DNA of 38,394 nucleotides from Paracoccus spongiarum (GTDB lineage: Bacteria; Pseudomonadota; Alphaproteobacteria; Rhodobacterales; Rhodobacteraceae): positions 1-38,394 of the forward strand of contig NZ_JAVAMQ010000024.1 in the NCBI RefSeq assembly GCF_030732095.1. The letters are read 5' to 3'. Below are positions 1 through 7,847 of the stretch, piece after piece. Every line of letters starts with the position of its first letter. Positions within the stretch are counted from its first letter, which is position 1. The translations under genes were made by a program, and so were the position numbers. Below the pieces are notes generated by a model, which saw only the letters and a list, made by a program, of their open reading frames with translations, was not told where the DNA came from and did not search any database.

Positions 1-1
1 C

Positions 2-1153
2 TCGGTCGTGGGCCAGCTGACCGGCGGTCTCAACGGTCTGGCCAAGGGCCGCAAGGTTCAGGTGGTGTCGGGCTATGGCCGCTTCACCGGCCCGAACATG
101 ATCGAGGTCGACGAGGGCGGCACGAAGACGACCGTCAGCTTTGACCAATGTGTGATCGCGGCAGGCTCCGAGCCGGTGCAGCTGCCCTTCATTCCCCATG
201 ACGATCCGCGGGTGATCGATTCGACTGGCGCGCTGGAACTGGACGGCATACCCCGGCGGCTGCTGGTTCTGGGCGGTGGCATCATCGGGCTGGAAATGGC
301 CTGCGTCTACGACGCGCTGGGTTCGGCGATCACGGTGGTCGAATTGATGGACCAGATCATCCCCGGCGCCGACAAGGACATCGTGAAACCCCTGCACAAG
401 CGGATCGAGGGGCGGTACGAAAAGATCCTGCTGAAGACCAGGGTGACCGCCGTCGCGGCCGAGGCAGAGGGGCTGAGGGTCACCTTCGAGGACGCGGCGG
501 GCGCCAGTTCGACCGACATCTTCGACAAGATCCTGGTGGCGGTCGGCCGCCGCCCGAACGGCAAGCTCATCAATGCCGAGGGCGCGGGGGTGGCGGTCGA
601 TGATCGCGGCTTCATCGCCGTCGACAGCCAGCAGCGCACGAACCTGCCCCACATCTTCGCCATCGGCGATGTGGTGGGTCAGCCGATGCTGGCCCACAAG
701 GCCGTGCATGAGGGCAAGGTCGCCGCCGAGGCGGCATCGGGCCACAACCGCCATTTCGACGCGCGGGTGATCCCCTCGGTGGCCTATACCGATCCCGAGG
801 TCGCCTGGGTCGGGGTCACCGAAACCACTGCCAAGGCCGAAGGTCGGAAGGTCGGCAAGGGGGTGTTCCCCTGGGCGGCATCCGGTCGATCTCTGTCGCT
901 GGGACGCTCCGAGGGCATTACCAAGGTGATCTTCGACGAGGCCGACGACCGGGTGATCGGCGCGGCCATCGTCGGCCCGAACGCCGGCGACCTGATCGCC
1001 GAGGTCGCGCTGGCGATCGAGATGGGCGCCGATGCGGTCGATCTGGGCCACACGATCCACCCGCATCCGACCCTCAGCGAGACGGTGAACTTTGCCGCCG
1101 AGATGTTCGAGGGCACGATCACCGACCTGATCCCGCCGAAGAAGCGCGGCTGA
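2..1153 (+). CDS. lpdA: Dihydrolipoyl dehydrogenase (E3), 3' part
   Basis: E3 reoxidises dihydrolipoyl groups of 2-oxoacid dehydrogenase complexes using FAD and NAD+. The frame is open from the window edge, so the true start lies outside; 383 residues are visible against about 465-475 for the family. The missing part holds the FAD-binding N-terminus and the CxxxxC redox disulfide. What is seen is the region beginning QLTGGLNGLAKGRK, the NAD-binding GGGIIGLE motif, the second FAD contact FAIGDVVGQPMLAHKA, and the C-terminal interface motif HTIHPHPTLSE with the catalytic His and Glu. The family is certain. Which complex it serves cannot be told, because the upstream genes are not in the window. 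Confidence 0.95.
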   Translation, partial: SVVGQLTGGLNGLAKGRKVQVVSGYGRFTGPNMIEVDEGGTKTTVSFDQCVIAAGSEPVQLPFIPHDDPRVIDSTGALELDGIPRRLLVLGGGIIGLEMACVYDALGSAITVVELMDQIIPGADKDIVKPLHKRIEGRYEKILLKTRVTAVAAEAEGLRVTFEDAAGASSTDIFDKILVAVGRRPNGKLINAEGAGVAVDDRGFIAVDSQQRTNLPHIFAIGDVVGQPMLAHKAVHEGKVAAEAASGHNRHFDARVIPSVAYTDPEVAWVGVTETTAKAEGRKVGKGVFPWAASGRSLSLGRSEGITKVIFDEADDRVIGAAIVGPNAGDLIAEVALAIEMGADAVDLGHTIHPHPTLSETVNFAAEMFEGTITDLIPPKKRG

Positions 1154-1214
1154 GCCGGCCGCCCCGTCGCGGACGCCGGCTGCGGGCCACGCGATCCGCC
1201 GCATCACTCCGCGA

Positions 1215-1237
1215 CGGGCAAGCGGCCTGCTTGCCCG
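1215..1237 (+). terminator. Hairpin downstream of lpdA, possible terminator
   Basis: A perfect 9-bp stem (CGGGCAAGC pairing with GCTTGCCCG) closes a 5-base loop, about 60 bases after the lpdA stop. No T-run follows, which is common in GC-rich genomes, so termination or 3'-end protection is an inference. Confidence 0.45.
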
Positions 1238-1501
1238 CCCGGAGGTCGGCTTCTCGCATCCGGCGCAAGAATGACAGCGGGCGCGTTCTCGCGATCTTCC
1301 CCGGCCCTCTGACGCCTTCGATGCCGGACAGGCACCGCCGCACCCGACCGCGACGGGACCAGAGCATTGCGCGATCCGCCGTGAGCCCCCCAGGACCGCA
1401 CCTGCACGCGCACCGCGCAGGCTCGTTGCGCCGCCCCGGCGCCGGCCGGTGATGCCCGGACTTTTGCGGAACGCCGCCGCGGCTGCCGAGACGTCAAAGC
1501 G

Positions 1502-1542
1502 GCCCTTTCGCCGCCGGCTTCGCACTCTCCGGTGAAAAGGGC
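1502..1542 (-). terminator. Imperfect hairpin downstream of tRNA-Arg
   Basis: Arms GCCCTTT and AAAGGGC, extended by CCGG/CCGG pairing, enclose the region about 20 bases beyond the tRNA 3' end on the minus strand. It could be the tRNA transcript terminator. The helix is interrupted and no clear T-run follows. Confidence 0.3.
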
Positions 1543-1561
1543 GAAATCCTGCTGGCCGCTT

Positions 1562-1638
1562 TGGTGACCCCGGCAGGATTTGAACCTGCAACCTGCCCCT
1601 TAGGAGGGGGCTGCTCTATCCAGTTGAGCCACGGGGCC
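1562..1638 (-). tRNA. tRNA-Arg (anticodon CCU)
   Basis: Read on the minus strand, the cloverleaf is complete. The 7-bp acceptor stem GGCCCCG pairs with CGGGGTC (one G-U). The D-arm carries GGCTCAACTGGATAGAGC. The anticodon stem GCCCC/GGGGC holds loop CTCCTAA, with anticodon CCT complementary to plus-strand bases 1602-1604. The T-arm is GCAGG-TTCAAAT-CCTGC, and discriminator A and CCA are encoded. It decodes AGG, a rare arginine codon in such GC-rich genomes. I see no integrase or duplicated tRNA end next to it. Confidence 0.95.
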
Positions 1639-1694
1639 GCCTGATCGTCCTTTTGACTGCGGATTGCGGATTTGGCAAGGTTGTGGGCGATCGT

Positions 1695-1710
1695 GATGTT
1701 CGCTAACATC
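1695..1710. promoter_or_regulatory. 16-bp palindrome, candidate LacI-family operator
   Basis: GATGTT-CGCT-AACATC has perfect 6-bp arms and lies 30 bases before the start of the LacI-family gene, between it and the divergent tRNA. LacI-family proteins bind palindromes of this size, and the TGTT...AACA arms resemble gluconate-type repressor sites. Autoregulation is the natural inference but is not shown. Confidence 0.5.
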
Positions 1711-1739
1711 CGTCGGCAACTTCCTGCGTCTGGCATCAC

Positions 1740-2765
1740 ATGACAATTCCCCGACCCCGCCGCCCGCTGACCCTGCGCGATGTGTCCGAAGCGTCGGGAG
1801 TGTCCGAGATGACCGTCAGCCGCGTGCTGCGAAACCGGGGCGATGTGTCGGCGGCCACGCGCGAGAAGGTTCTGACCGCCGCCAAGACCCTGGGCTATGT
1901 GCCCAACAAGATCGCCGGAGGCCTGGCCAGCCAGCGCGTGAACCTGGTGGCCGTGGTCATTCCATCGCTGTCGAACCTTGTCTTTCCCGATGTGCTGGGC
2001 GGCGTCTCGGCCGAACTCGACGACACCGGGCTGCAACCGGTGATCGGCGTCACCCATTATTCCCCCGCCCGCGAGGAAATGGTGCTGTATGACATGCTGT
2101 CCTGGCGGCCGTCGGGGGTGATCCTTGCGGGCGTCGAGCACAGCAAGGCGTCGCGCGCGATGCTGGCCAATGCCGGCATCCCGGTGGTCGAGATCATGGA
2201 CACCGATGGCGAGGGCATCGACACCCTCGTCGGCATCTCGCACCTGCGCGCCGGGCGGGAGATGGCGGCCCGCATCCTGGCCGCGGGCTATCGCCGCATC
2301 GGCTTCGTCGGCACCCACATGCCCGAGGATCACCGCGCCAAGAAGCGCCTTGTCGGCTTCGAGGAGGGTCTGGCGTCCGCGGGGGTGCAGCTTGAGGCGC
2401 GGGAATATTATCAGGGCGGGTCGTCGCTGCTGAAGGGGCGCGAATTGACCGACCGCATCCTCGCCCGCGCCCCCGATCTGGATTTTCTTTACTATTCCAA
2501 CGACATGATCGGCGCGGGCGGGCTGCTTTACTGCATTGACAAGGGCTATGACATCCCCGGCCGGATCGGGCTCGCGGGCTTCAACGGCGTCGATCTGCTG
2601 GACGGCCTGCCGGTGCGGCTGGCCACCACAGATGCACGCCGCGTCGATATCGGGCGCCGTGCGGCGCGGCTGGTGGCGGGTAAGGACATGCCGCCGGCCG
2701 ACCGGATCGTGGCGCTGACGCCGACCTTCATGCCGGGCGACACGATCCGCAATGCCGGCGCGTGA
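1740..2765 (+). CDS. LacI-family transcriptional regulator (gluconate-repressor-like)
   Basis: A 341-residue protein of normal LacI-family length. Residues 10-31 form the helix-turn-helix (TLRDVSEASGVSEMTVSRVL), followed by the hinge helix near residues 55-65 and a periplasmic-binding-protein-like sugar-sensing core (LVAVVIPSLSN, later GLAGFNGVDLL). It should act as a cytoplasmic dimer or tetramer repressing sugar or sugar-acid genes. The sequence resembles the GntR/gluconate subgroup, but no sugar kinase, dehydratase or transporter gene is adjacent, so the target is unknown. The ATG at 1740 is chosen because the HTH begins ten residues later; no good Shine-Dalgarno precedes it. A 16-bp palindrome 30 bases upstream suggests autoregulation. 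Confidence 0.9.
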   Translation: MTIPRPRRPLTLRDVSEASGVSEMTVSRVLRNRGDVSAATREKVLTAAKTLGYVPNKIAGGLASQRVNLVAVVIPSLSNLVFPDVLGGVSAELDDTGLQPVIGVTHYSPAREEMVLYDMLSWRPSGVILAGVEHSKASRAMLANAGIPVVEIMDTDGEGIDTLVGISHLRAGREMAARILAAGYRRIGFVGTHMPEDHRAKKRLVGFEEGLASAGVQLEAREYYQGGSSLLKGRELTDRILARAPDLDFLYYSNDMIGAGGLLYCIDKGYDIPGRIGLAGFNGVDLLDGLPVRLATTDARRVDIGRRAARLVAGKDMPPADRIVALTPTFMPGDTIRNAGA

Positions 2766-2811
2766 TGGCCGTGCCTTGCCGCGCCTGCAGACCGGCCTTA
2801 TCTGAGGCCGC

Positions 2812-3621
2812 ATGAACGCATCATATCTTGACCGTATCCTTCGACGTGGACCGCGCGTGGCGGTGGTGCGCCTGCATGGCGCCATCGGCATGGCCGGGCG
2901 GGGCGGCGCGTTGAACGACGCGATGCTGGCGCCGGTGATCGAGCGGGCCTTCCGCCGTGGCAGGCCCGCGGCGGTCGCCTTGTCGATCAACTCGCCCGGC
3001 GGATCGCCGGTCCAGTCCTCGCTGATCGCCGCGCGGATCCGCCGCCTGGCCGAGGAAACCGAGGTGCCGGTCCATGCCTTCGTCGAGGATGTCGCGGCCT
3101 CGGGCGGCTATTGGCTGGCCTGCGCCGCCGACCAGATCTGGGCGGATGACAGTTCGATCCTCGGTTCGATCGGGGTCATCTCGTCGGGCTTCGGATTTCA
3201 GGACCTGATCGCCCGCTGGGGCATCGAAAGACGGGTTCATACCGCCGGCCGGTCAAAGTCGACGCTGGACCCGTTCCGGCCCGAAAAGCCCGAGGATGTC
3301 GAACGTCTGCGCAACGTGCTGGAACCGATCCACGCCGCCTTCAGGCATCATGTCGCCAGCCGCCGCGGCGCAAGGCTGAGCGACGAGCGCGACCTGTTCA
3401 CCGGCGAATTCTGGGCCGGGCAGGAGGCCGTCCGGCTGGGGCTTGCCGACGGGATCGGCCATCTGGTCCCGAAGATGAAGGCGCTTTGCGGCGACAAGAC
3501 CCGCTTCATGGTCCACAGCCCGCGCCAGTCGCTGTTCCGGCGCCTTGGCCTGTCGGCCGAGGCGGTGCTGGACGGCGCCGAGGAACGCGCCGCCTTCGCC
3601 CGCTTCGGGGCCGGCGGATGA
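2812..3621 (+). CDS. S49-family serine peptidase (SppA/SohB-like)
   Basis: 269 residues, the short single-domain form of the signal-peptide-peptidase family, which cleaves residual signal peptides or small membrane segments. The Ser-Lys dyad is visible: Ser97 in VAASGGYWLA and Lys149 in GRSKSTLDPF. The SINSPGGSP oxyanion-type motif lies at about residues 58-66. No clear N-terminal membrane anchor is present, unlike classical SppA or SohB, so the protein may be cytoplasmic or peripheral. The stop overlaps the start of the 39-codon gene (ATGA), and the antiporter gene follows at once, suggesting one transcript. Family confident; substrate unknown. Confidence 0.88.
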   Translation: MNASYLDRILRRGPRVAVVRLHGAIGMAGRGGALNDAMLAPVIERAFRRGRPAAVALSINSPGGSPVQSSLIAARIRRLAEETEVPVHAFVEDVAASGGYWLACAADQIWADDSSILGSIGVISSGFGFQDLIARWGIERRVHTAGRSKSTLDPFRPEKPEDVERLRNVLEPIHAAFRHHVASRRGARLSDERDLFTGEFWAGQEAVRLGLADGIGHLVPKMKALCGDKTRFMVHSPRQSLFRRLGLSAEAVLDGAEERAAFARFGAGG

Positions 3622-3737
3622 GCGTCCGCCTTGTCGTGCTGTTCCTTCTGGTGATCGTGGTGCTGGCACTGGTCAGCGGCCCCGGTTTCCGCAGATTTCT
3701 CAAGGCCATTCTGGGGTTGTCGCGCCGTGATCGTTGA
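3618..3737 (+). CDS. Small single-span membrane peptide (39 aa)
   Basis: A 39-codon frame beginning at an ATGA overlap with the peptidase stop and ending 11 bases inside the antiporter gene. The product starts MSVRLVVLFLLVIVVLALV, about 16 hydrophobic residues forming one probable membrane span, followed by a basic tail (residues 25-39, with RRF, K and RRDR). The tight overlaps on both sides argue for translational coupling and a real gene rather than chance. I do not recognise the family. It could be a small partner of the peptidase or the antiporter, or only a coupling leader. Confidence 0.6.
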   Translation: MSVRLVVLFLLVIVVLALVSGPGFRRFLKAILGLSRRDR

Positions 3738-4653
3738 TGTTCTGCTTGTTCTCGGGGGGCTTGCGCTGCTGGTCCTCGGGGGGGATCTGCTGGTCAAGGG
3801 GGCGGTGAACCTGTCGCTGCGGCTTGGCATCACGCCGCTGGTGGTCGGGCTGACCGTGGTGGCCTTCGGGACCTCGGCGCCCGAGCTGATCGTGTCGATG
3901 TCGGCGGCGCTGCGGGGGGCCACGGCCATCGCGATGGGCAATGTCGTCGGCTCGAACATCGCCAATGTCCTTGTCATCCTTGGCGCGACCGCGCTGGTTT
4001 CGGGGATCGTCACGCGCGGGCATGACCTGCGCGAAAGCTGGGCCATGATGATCGCCGCCTCGCTGCTGCTGATCGCGCTGGCCCTGATGGGTCCGATCGG
4101 CCGGCTGCAGGGGGTCGTGCTGCTGGCCGCCCTCGCGCTGGTGCTGTGGCGGCAACTGACCACGGCCAGCATCGACGACGCCGACGAGATCGAGGGCGTC
4201 GCGCTTGGGGCGCGTTGGCTGCGGATCGTGCTGTGGCTGCTGGGCGGCCTGATCGCGCTGCCGGTGGGGGCCAACCTGCTGGTCGCCGGCGCGACCGACA
4301 TCGCGCTGGCCTTCGGGATCAGCGAGGCGGTGATCGGCCTGACGCTGGTGGCGATCGGCACCTCGCTGCCCGAGATGGCTGCCTCGGTCGCCTCGGCCAT
4401 GCGGGGGCGGGCGGACATGGCGCTGGGCAATGTCGTCGGATCGAACATCTTCAACATCCTGGCGATCCTCGGGCTGACCTCGCTGGTCGCGCCGCTACCC
4501 ATCCCGCCCGAGATTTTGCGCCTTGACCTGTGGGTGATGCTGGCCACCTCGTTGCTGCTGGCGCCCTTCCTGTTCCGGGGTGTGACAATCAGCCGGGCGG
4601 TCGGGGCGGCCTTCATCCTGGCCTATGGCGCCTATGTCTGGGTGCTTCTGTAG
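3727..4653 (+). CDS. Calcium/sodium antiporter, CaCA family (YrbG-like)
   Basis: 308 residues with the two inverted alpha-repeats of the cation/Ca2+ exchanger superfamily. Repeat 1 has VAFGTSAPELIVS and GNVVGSNIANV; repeat 2 has VAIGTSLPEMAAS and GNVVGSNIFNI. The acidic residues in GTSAPE and GTSLPE are the ion-binding glutamates. About ten hydrophobic segments fit an inner-membrane exchanger moving Ca2+ or another cation against Na+ or H+. The start is a GTG overlapping the 39-codon gene by 11 bases; it puts the first membrane helix at the N-terminus, as in the family. Ion specificity cannot be read from sequence. Confidence 0.93.
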   Translation: MIVDVLLVLGGLALLVLGGDLLVKGAVNLSLRLGITPLVVGLTVVAFGTSAPELIVSMSAALRGATAIAMGNVVGSNIANVLVILGATALVSGIVTRGHDLRESWAMMIAASLLLIALALMGPIGRLQGVVLLAALALVLWRQLTTASIDDADEIEGVALGARWLRIVLWLLGGLIALPVGANLLVAGATDIALAFGISEAVIGLTLVAIGTSLPEMAASVASAMRGRADMALGNVVGSNIFNILAILGLTSLVAPLPIPPEILRLDLWVMLATSLLLAPFLFRGVTISRAVGAAFILAYGAYVWVLL

Positions 4654-4835
4654 CCTGTCGCAGGACGCTGCGGGCGCCCTGCGCCAGCCGCCGCAGGGGC
4701 TCGGCGCAGACCGTGCGGGTGGGGTCTGTCCACCTGCACACGCTATGCGTGTCCGGCTCGCGGATTCGTCCAGCTTTTTCAGGAGTTTGCTGCGATAACG
4801 CAAAATAACTCTCATTATCAATGGCTTATTTTAAC

Positions 4836-4850
4836 GCCTAAAAATTAGGC
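4836..4850. promoter_or_regulatory. Palindrome GCCTAA-AAA-TTAGGC
   Basis: Perfect 6-bp arms around three A residues within the AT-rich block. No T-run follows, so an operator is more likely than a terminator. The binding protein is unknown. Confidence 0.4.
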
Positions 4851-4853
4851 AAG

Positions 4854-4869
4854 GTTACGAATTTGTAAC
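4854..4869. promoter_or_regulatory. Near-perfect 16-bp palindrome GTTAC-N6-GTAAC
   Basis: GTTACGAATTTGTAAC is symmetrical except for one base pair. It lies three bases from the preceding palindrome, in phase with a possible cluster of protein-binding sites upstream of uvrC. Function inferred only from symmetry. Confidence 0.4.
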
Positions 4870-4913
4870 GATTGCTGGCCGAACTGCCCCTCGACGGTCG
4901 GTCGCCCACAGAG

Positions 4914-4922
4914 TTATCCACA
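4914..4922 (+). other. Consensus DnaA box TTATCCACA
   Basis: An exact 9-mer match to the bacterial DnaA box about 80 bases before uvrC and 45 bases after the AT-rich block. Only one perfect copy was noticed here, so a replication origin is not supported; DnaA-mediated transcriptional control or chance are alternatives. Confidence 0.4.
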
Positions 4923-5000
4923 GGAGTCGTGGAAAGCTTAACGCTTGCACTTCGCGCAGGGAACTTGCAGCCGGGGACGAGAATCACTTTGTTGGAACGC

Positions 5001-6851
5001 ATGAGCAGCAAAACCGGCCACGCGCTGATCCAGTCCTATCTTCGCACGCTCGACGGCAGCCCAGGAGTCTACCGGATGCTGGATGCGCAGGGCGGGGTCC
5101 TTTACGTCGGCAAGGCGCGCGACCTTAAGGCGCGGGTGTCGAATTACGCCCGCCCCTCGGGCCATTCGGCGCGCATCGCCCGGATGATCCGCGATACCGC
5201 CAGCATGATGTTCCTGACCACGCGCACCGAAACCGAGGCGCTGTTGCTGGAGCAGAACCTGATCAAGCAGCTGAAGCCGCGCTACAACGTGCTGCTGCGC
5301 GACGACAAGTCCTTCCCGAACATCCTCGTGGCCAAGTCGCATCCCTTCGCGCAGATCAAGAAGCATCGCGGCGCGAAATCCGAGAAGGGCGACTATTACG
5401 GCCCCTTCGCCAGCGCCGGGGCGGTCAACCGGACGCTGAACCAGTTGCAGCGGGTCTTCCTGCTGCGCAACTGCACGGATTCGGTGTTCGAAAGCCGCAC
5501 CCGCCCCTGCCTGCTGTTCCAGATCAAGCGATGCAGCGCCCCCTGCGACGGCCGGATCTCGCAGGCCGACTATGCCCGCCTCGTCGCCGATGCCGAGCGG
5601 TTCCTGCAGGGCCGCACCACCTCGATCCAGGCCAATCTCGCGGCCGAGATGGCGGCCGCGGCCGAAGCGATGGAGTATGAACGCGCCGCCGCGCTGCGGG
5701 ACCGGATCAAGGCGCTGACGGCGGTCCAATCGGTCCAGGCGATCAACCCCCGGCAGGTCGCCGAGGCCGATATCGTGGCGCTGCACATGGATGGCGGGCA
5801 GGCCTGCGTGCAGGTGTTCTTCATCCGTGGCAACCAGAGCTGGGGCAACCGCGATTTCTATCCCCGGCTCGGCGGCGCGGAATCGCCCGACGAGGTGATG
5901 CAGGCCTTCCTGCTGCAATTCTACGACGACAAGCCGCCGCCGCGGATGGTTCTTCTGTCCCACGCGCCCGAGGATCCCGACCTGACCGCGCAGGTCCTGT
6001 CCGGTCGGGCCGGGCGGCGCAGCACCATCGGCGTGCCGCAGCGGGGCGAGAAGTTCGAACTGGTCGCCAACGCCCTGCGCAATGCCCGCGAAAGCCTGGC
6101 CCGCCGGATGTCGGAAAGCGCCGCGCAGATCCGCCTTCTGGAGGGGCTTGGCGAGGCGCTGGACCTGCAGGCGGCGCCGCGCCGGATCGAGGTCTATGAC
6201 AACAGCCACATCATGGGCCAGAACCCGGTCGGCGGGATGATCGTCGCGGGGCCGGACGGCTTCATCAAGAGCCAGTATCGCAAGTTCAACATCAAGGGCA
6301 CCGAGATCACTCCGGGCGATGACTTCGGCATGATGCGCGAGGTGCTGACCCGCCGTTTCACCCGGCTGCTGAAGGATGACCCCGACCGCCAGACCGAGGC
6401 CTGGCCCGACCTGCTGCTGATCGACGGCGGCGCGGGGCAGGTCTCGGCCGTGGACGGAATCATGGCCGATCTGGGCGTCGAGGACATCCCGGTCGTGGGC
6501 GTGGCCAAAGGCGTCGACCGCGACCACGGCAAGGAGGAATTCCATCGCGCCGGCCAGCGGCCCTTTGCGCTGCGGATGAATGACCCGGTGCTGTATTTCG
6601 TCCAGCGCCTGCGCGACGAGGCGCATCGCTGGGCGATCGGCACCCATCGCGCCAAGCGCGCCAAGACCATGATGGCCAATCCGCTGGACGAGATCGCCGG
6701 CATCGGCGCCGCGCGCAAGCGCGCCCTGCTGGCGCATTTCGGCAGCGCCAAGGCTGTCAGCCGCGCCGGTCTTGCCGATCTTCAGGCCGTTGACGGCATC
6801 TCGGCGGCGATGGCGCAGAAGGTCCATGACCATTTCCACGCGCAGGGCTAG
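5001..6851 (+). CDS. uvrC: Excinuclease ABC subunit C
   Basis: UvrC makes the 3' and 5' incisions in nucleotide-excision repair after UvrA/UvrB mark the lesion. The 616 residues match the usual length. The N-terminal GIY-YIG nuclease is visible ([20 protein letters not shown]), then a cysteine-containing region ([15 protein letters not shown]), the UVR motif that contacts UvrB ([12 protein letters not shown]), the RNase-H-like endonuclease ([17 protein letters not shown] and [13 protein letters not shown]), and C-terminal helix-hairpin-helix motifs ([29 protein letters not shown]). The ATG at 5001 is preferred because family homology starts about fifteen residues later. No clear SOS box (GTTC-N7-GTTC type) was found upstream. 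Confidence 0.97.
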   Translation: MSSKTGHALIQSYLRTLDGSPGVYRMLDAQGGVLYVGKARDLKARVSNYARPSGHSARIARMIRDTASMMFLTTRTETEALLLEQNLIKQLKPRYNVLLRDDKSFPNILVAKSHPFAQIKKHRGAKSEKGDYYGPFASAGAVNRTLNQLQRVFLLRNCTDSVFESRTRPCLLFQIKRCSAPCDGRISQADYARLVADAERFLQGRTTSIQANLAAEMAAAAEAMEYERAAALRDRIKALTAVQSVQAINPRQVAEADIVALHMDGGQACVQVFFIRGNQSWGNRDFYPRLGGAESPDEVMQAFLLQFYDDKPPPRMVLLSHAPEDPDLTAQVLSGRAGRRSTIGVPQRGEKFELVANALRNARESLARRMSESAAQIRLLEGLGEALDLQAAPRRIEVYDNSHIMGQNPVGGMIVAGPDGFIKSQYRKFNIKGTEITPGDDFGMMREVLTRRFTRLLKDDPDRQTEAWPDLLLIDGGAGQVSAVDGIMADLGVEDIPVVGVAKGVDRDHGKEEFHRAGQRPFALRMNDPVLYFVQRLRDEAHRWAIGTHRAKRAKTMMANPLDEIAGIGAARKRALLAHFGSAKAVSRAGLADLQAVDGISAAMAQKVHDHFHAQG

Positions 6852-6855
6852 GCCG

Positions 6856-6879
6856 GGCGCCGGCGCGGATGCCGGCGTC
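6856..6879 (+). terminator. Hairpin after uvrC, possible terminator
   Basis: CGCCGGC and GCCGGCG arms around a 6-base loop, extendable by two pairs (one G-U), begin five bases after the uvrC stop. No T-run. It may end the uvrC transcript before the DUF6152 genes. Confidence 0.4.
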
Positions 6880-7006
6880 CTGTGATGCGTCGTCCTGGTG
6901 CTGCAATCCGCCGATACGGCGAAGGGGTAGGGTTCTACCACCCCCGCGCAAGAGAATCGCGCTAGGGTTGCGACCTGCTCACCATTCACCTGAGGAGGAG
7001 GCTAGA

Positions 7007-7390
7007 ATGCCCCGTTTCCCCGCCTTCGGCATTGCCGTGGACCGGAAGCCTGTGTTTGCGCGTGACGACATCCTGCCCCATGACCGCTGGTCGGAATTCG
7101 AGGAGGAACCGACCCGCCTTGATGCCACCATCACCGACGTGAATATCGGCGGCAGCGATCCCACCATCCAGGTGCGCGCCGCCGACGGCGTCAACTGGAC
7201 CATCGAACTGGCCCCGCACAGCCGCAACCGCGAGGCCGGCCTGACCGCCGCCATGGCCCTGCCCGGCGACCGTGTGTCGGTCGTCGGCCGCCGCACGCAC
7301 CACTTCGGCGAGAACCGCGTCAAGGCGCTGCACCTGACCATCGCGGATCGCGAATTCGTTCTCTATCCCGACTGCCTCGCCGAGTCTTGA
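7007..7390 (+). CDS. DUF6152-like protein without signal peptide
   Basis: 127 residues, start fixed by a strong GAGGAGGAG ribosome site at 6992-7000. The core aligns with the next gene product: AADGVNWTIELAP here against AADGTLWTVELGN there, then PGDRVSVVGRR against PGDRVTVLGNR, and a C-terminal EFVLYP against DYDMYP. The two are therefore paralogues of a small beta-rich fold. This copy has no hydrophobic leader and has PHDRW where the partner has AHHGW, so it looks cytoplasmic and lacks the paired histidines. The family has no assigned function that I know. It sits between uvrC and pgsA with its paralogue and a small membrane protein. Confidence 0.75.
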   Translation: MPRFPAFGIAVDRKPVFARDDILPHDRWSEFEEEPTRLDATITDVNIGGSDPTIQVRAADGVNWTIELAPHSRNREAGLTAAMALPGDRVSVVGRRTHHFGENRVKALHLTIADREFVLYPDCLAES

Positions 7391-7451
7391 CCCGGTGGAA
7401 GTGCGAAACGCGGCAGCCTGAAGGCCCCGCAGGATCCGAAAGGTTGCGCCG

Positions 7452-7844
7452 ATGCCGCGTTTCGCCACCGCCAGACATGTCTCGTCCGCCGCGCTGGTCC
7501 TGCTTTCTGCCAGTGCGGCGGCGCTTGCCCATCATGGCTGGTCCTGGGCCGAGGGCGAGGTGTCGCGGCTGACCGGCACGATCGCCCGGATCGTGATCGC
7601 CCCGCCGCACCCGACGCTGACGGTCGAGGCCGCCGATGGCACGCTGTGGACGGTCGAGCTTGGCAACCCCGGCCGCACCCAGCGTTCGGGTTTCGTCGAG
7701 GGGACGGCCGCGCCGGGCGATCGGGTCACGGTGCTGGGCAATCGCGCGCAAGACAGCGCCGAGCCGCGCATGAAGGCGGTCCGCATCACCGTCGAGGGGC
7801 GCGACTACGACATGTACCCCGAGCGTATCCCCCCCGACGCCTAG
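7452..7844 (+). CDS. DUF6152-family secreted protein
   Basis: 130 residues with a typical Sec signal (basic start MPRFATARH, hydrophobic core, SAAALA cleavage motif). Cleavage after Ala26 would expose His27-His28 at the mature N-terminus (HHGWSW), the conserved paired-histidine motif of DUF6152 proteins. The rest is a compact beta-type domain (LTGTIARIVI, AADGTLWTVELG, PGDRVTVLGNR) ending DYDMYPERIPPDA. It is probably periplasmic. The start is set by the signal peptide and a GAAAGG sequence upstream. It lies three bases before the membrane-protein gene and about 60 after its leaderless paralogue, suggesting a small operon. Molecular function unknown; metal binding is an inference from the histidines. 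Confidence 0.8.
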   Translation: MPRFATARHVSSAALVLLSASAAALAHHGWSWAEGEVSRLTGTIARIVIAPPHPTLTVEAADGTLWTVELGNPGRTQRSGFVEGTAAPGDRVTVLGNRAQDSAEPRMKAVRITVEGRDYDMYPERIPPDA

Positions 7845-7847
7845 GCG

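Larger units (their letters stand above)
1154..1561. other. Intergenic stretch between lpdA and tRNA-Arg, no gene seen
   Basis: About 400 bases separate the lpdA stop from the 3' end of the tRNA gene. Open frames here (for example 1231-1452) give Arg/Pro-rich translations with no recognisable motif and look like GC-driven noise. Two hairpins, listed separately, lie at either end. I see no further RNA gene or protein gene. Confidence 0.6.
4654..5000. promoter_or_regulatory. Intergenic region upstream of uvrC with AT-rich block
   Basis: A 347-base gap. Bases 4654-4790 are GC-rich and featureless; 4793-4872 are strikingly AT-rich for this genome and contain two palindromes, a weak Fur-like match at 4801-4819 and, a little further on, a DnaA box. 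The frame of uvrC stays open back to 4872, but UvrC homology begins only after the ATG at 5001, so the region is best read as regulatory. I could not assign a convincing -35/-10 pair. Confidence 0.5.

Noticed and set aside
1231..1452. Small protein gene in the lpdA-tRNA gap
   Set aside because: Arg/Pro-rich translation without ribosome site or motif; typical GC noise.
1154..1561. Mobile element inserted beside tRNA-Arg
   Set aside because: No integrase, direct repeat of the tRNA 3' end or compositional change is visible.
4793..4922. Chromosomal replication origin
   Set aside because: Only one perfect DnaA box was found and the usual origin neighbours (hemE, maf, dnaA) are absent. AT-richness alone is not enough.
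4938..6989. A long minus-strand open frame opposite uvrC
   Set aside because: It mirrors uvrC codons and has no ribosome site or family motif; uvrC is certain on the other strand.
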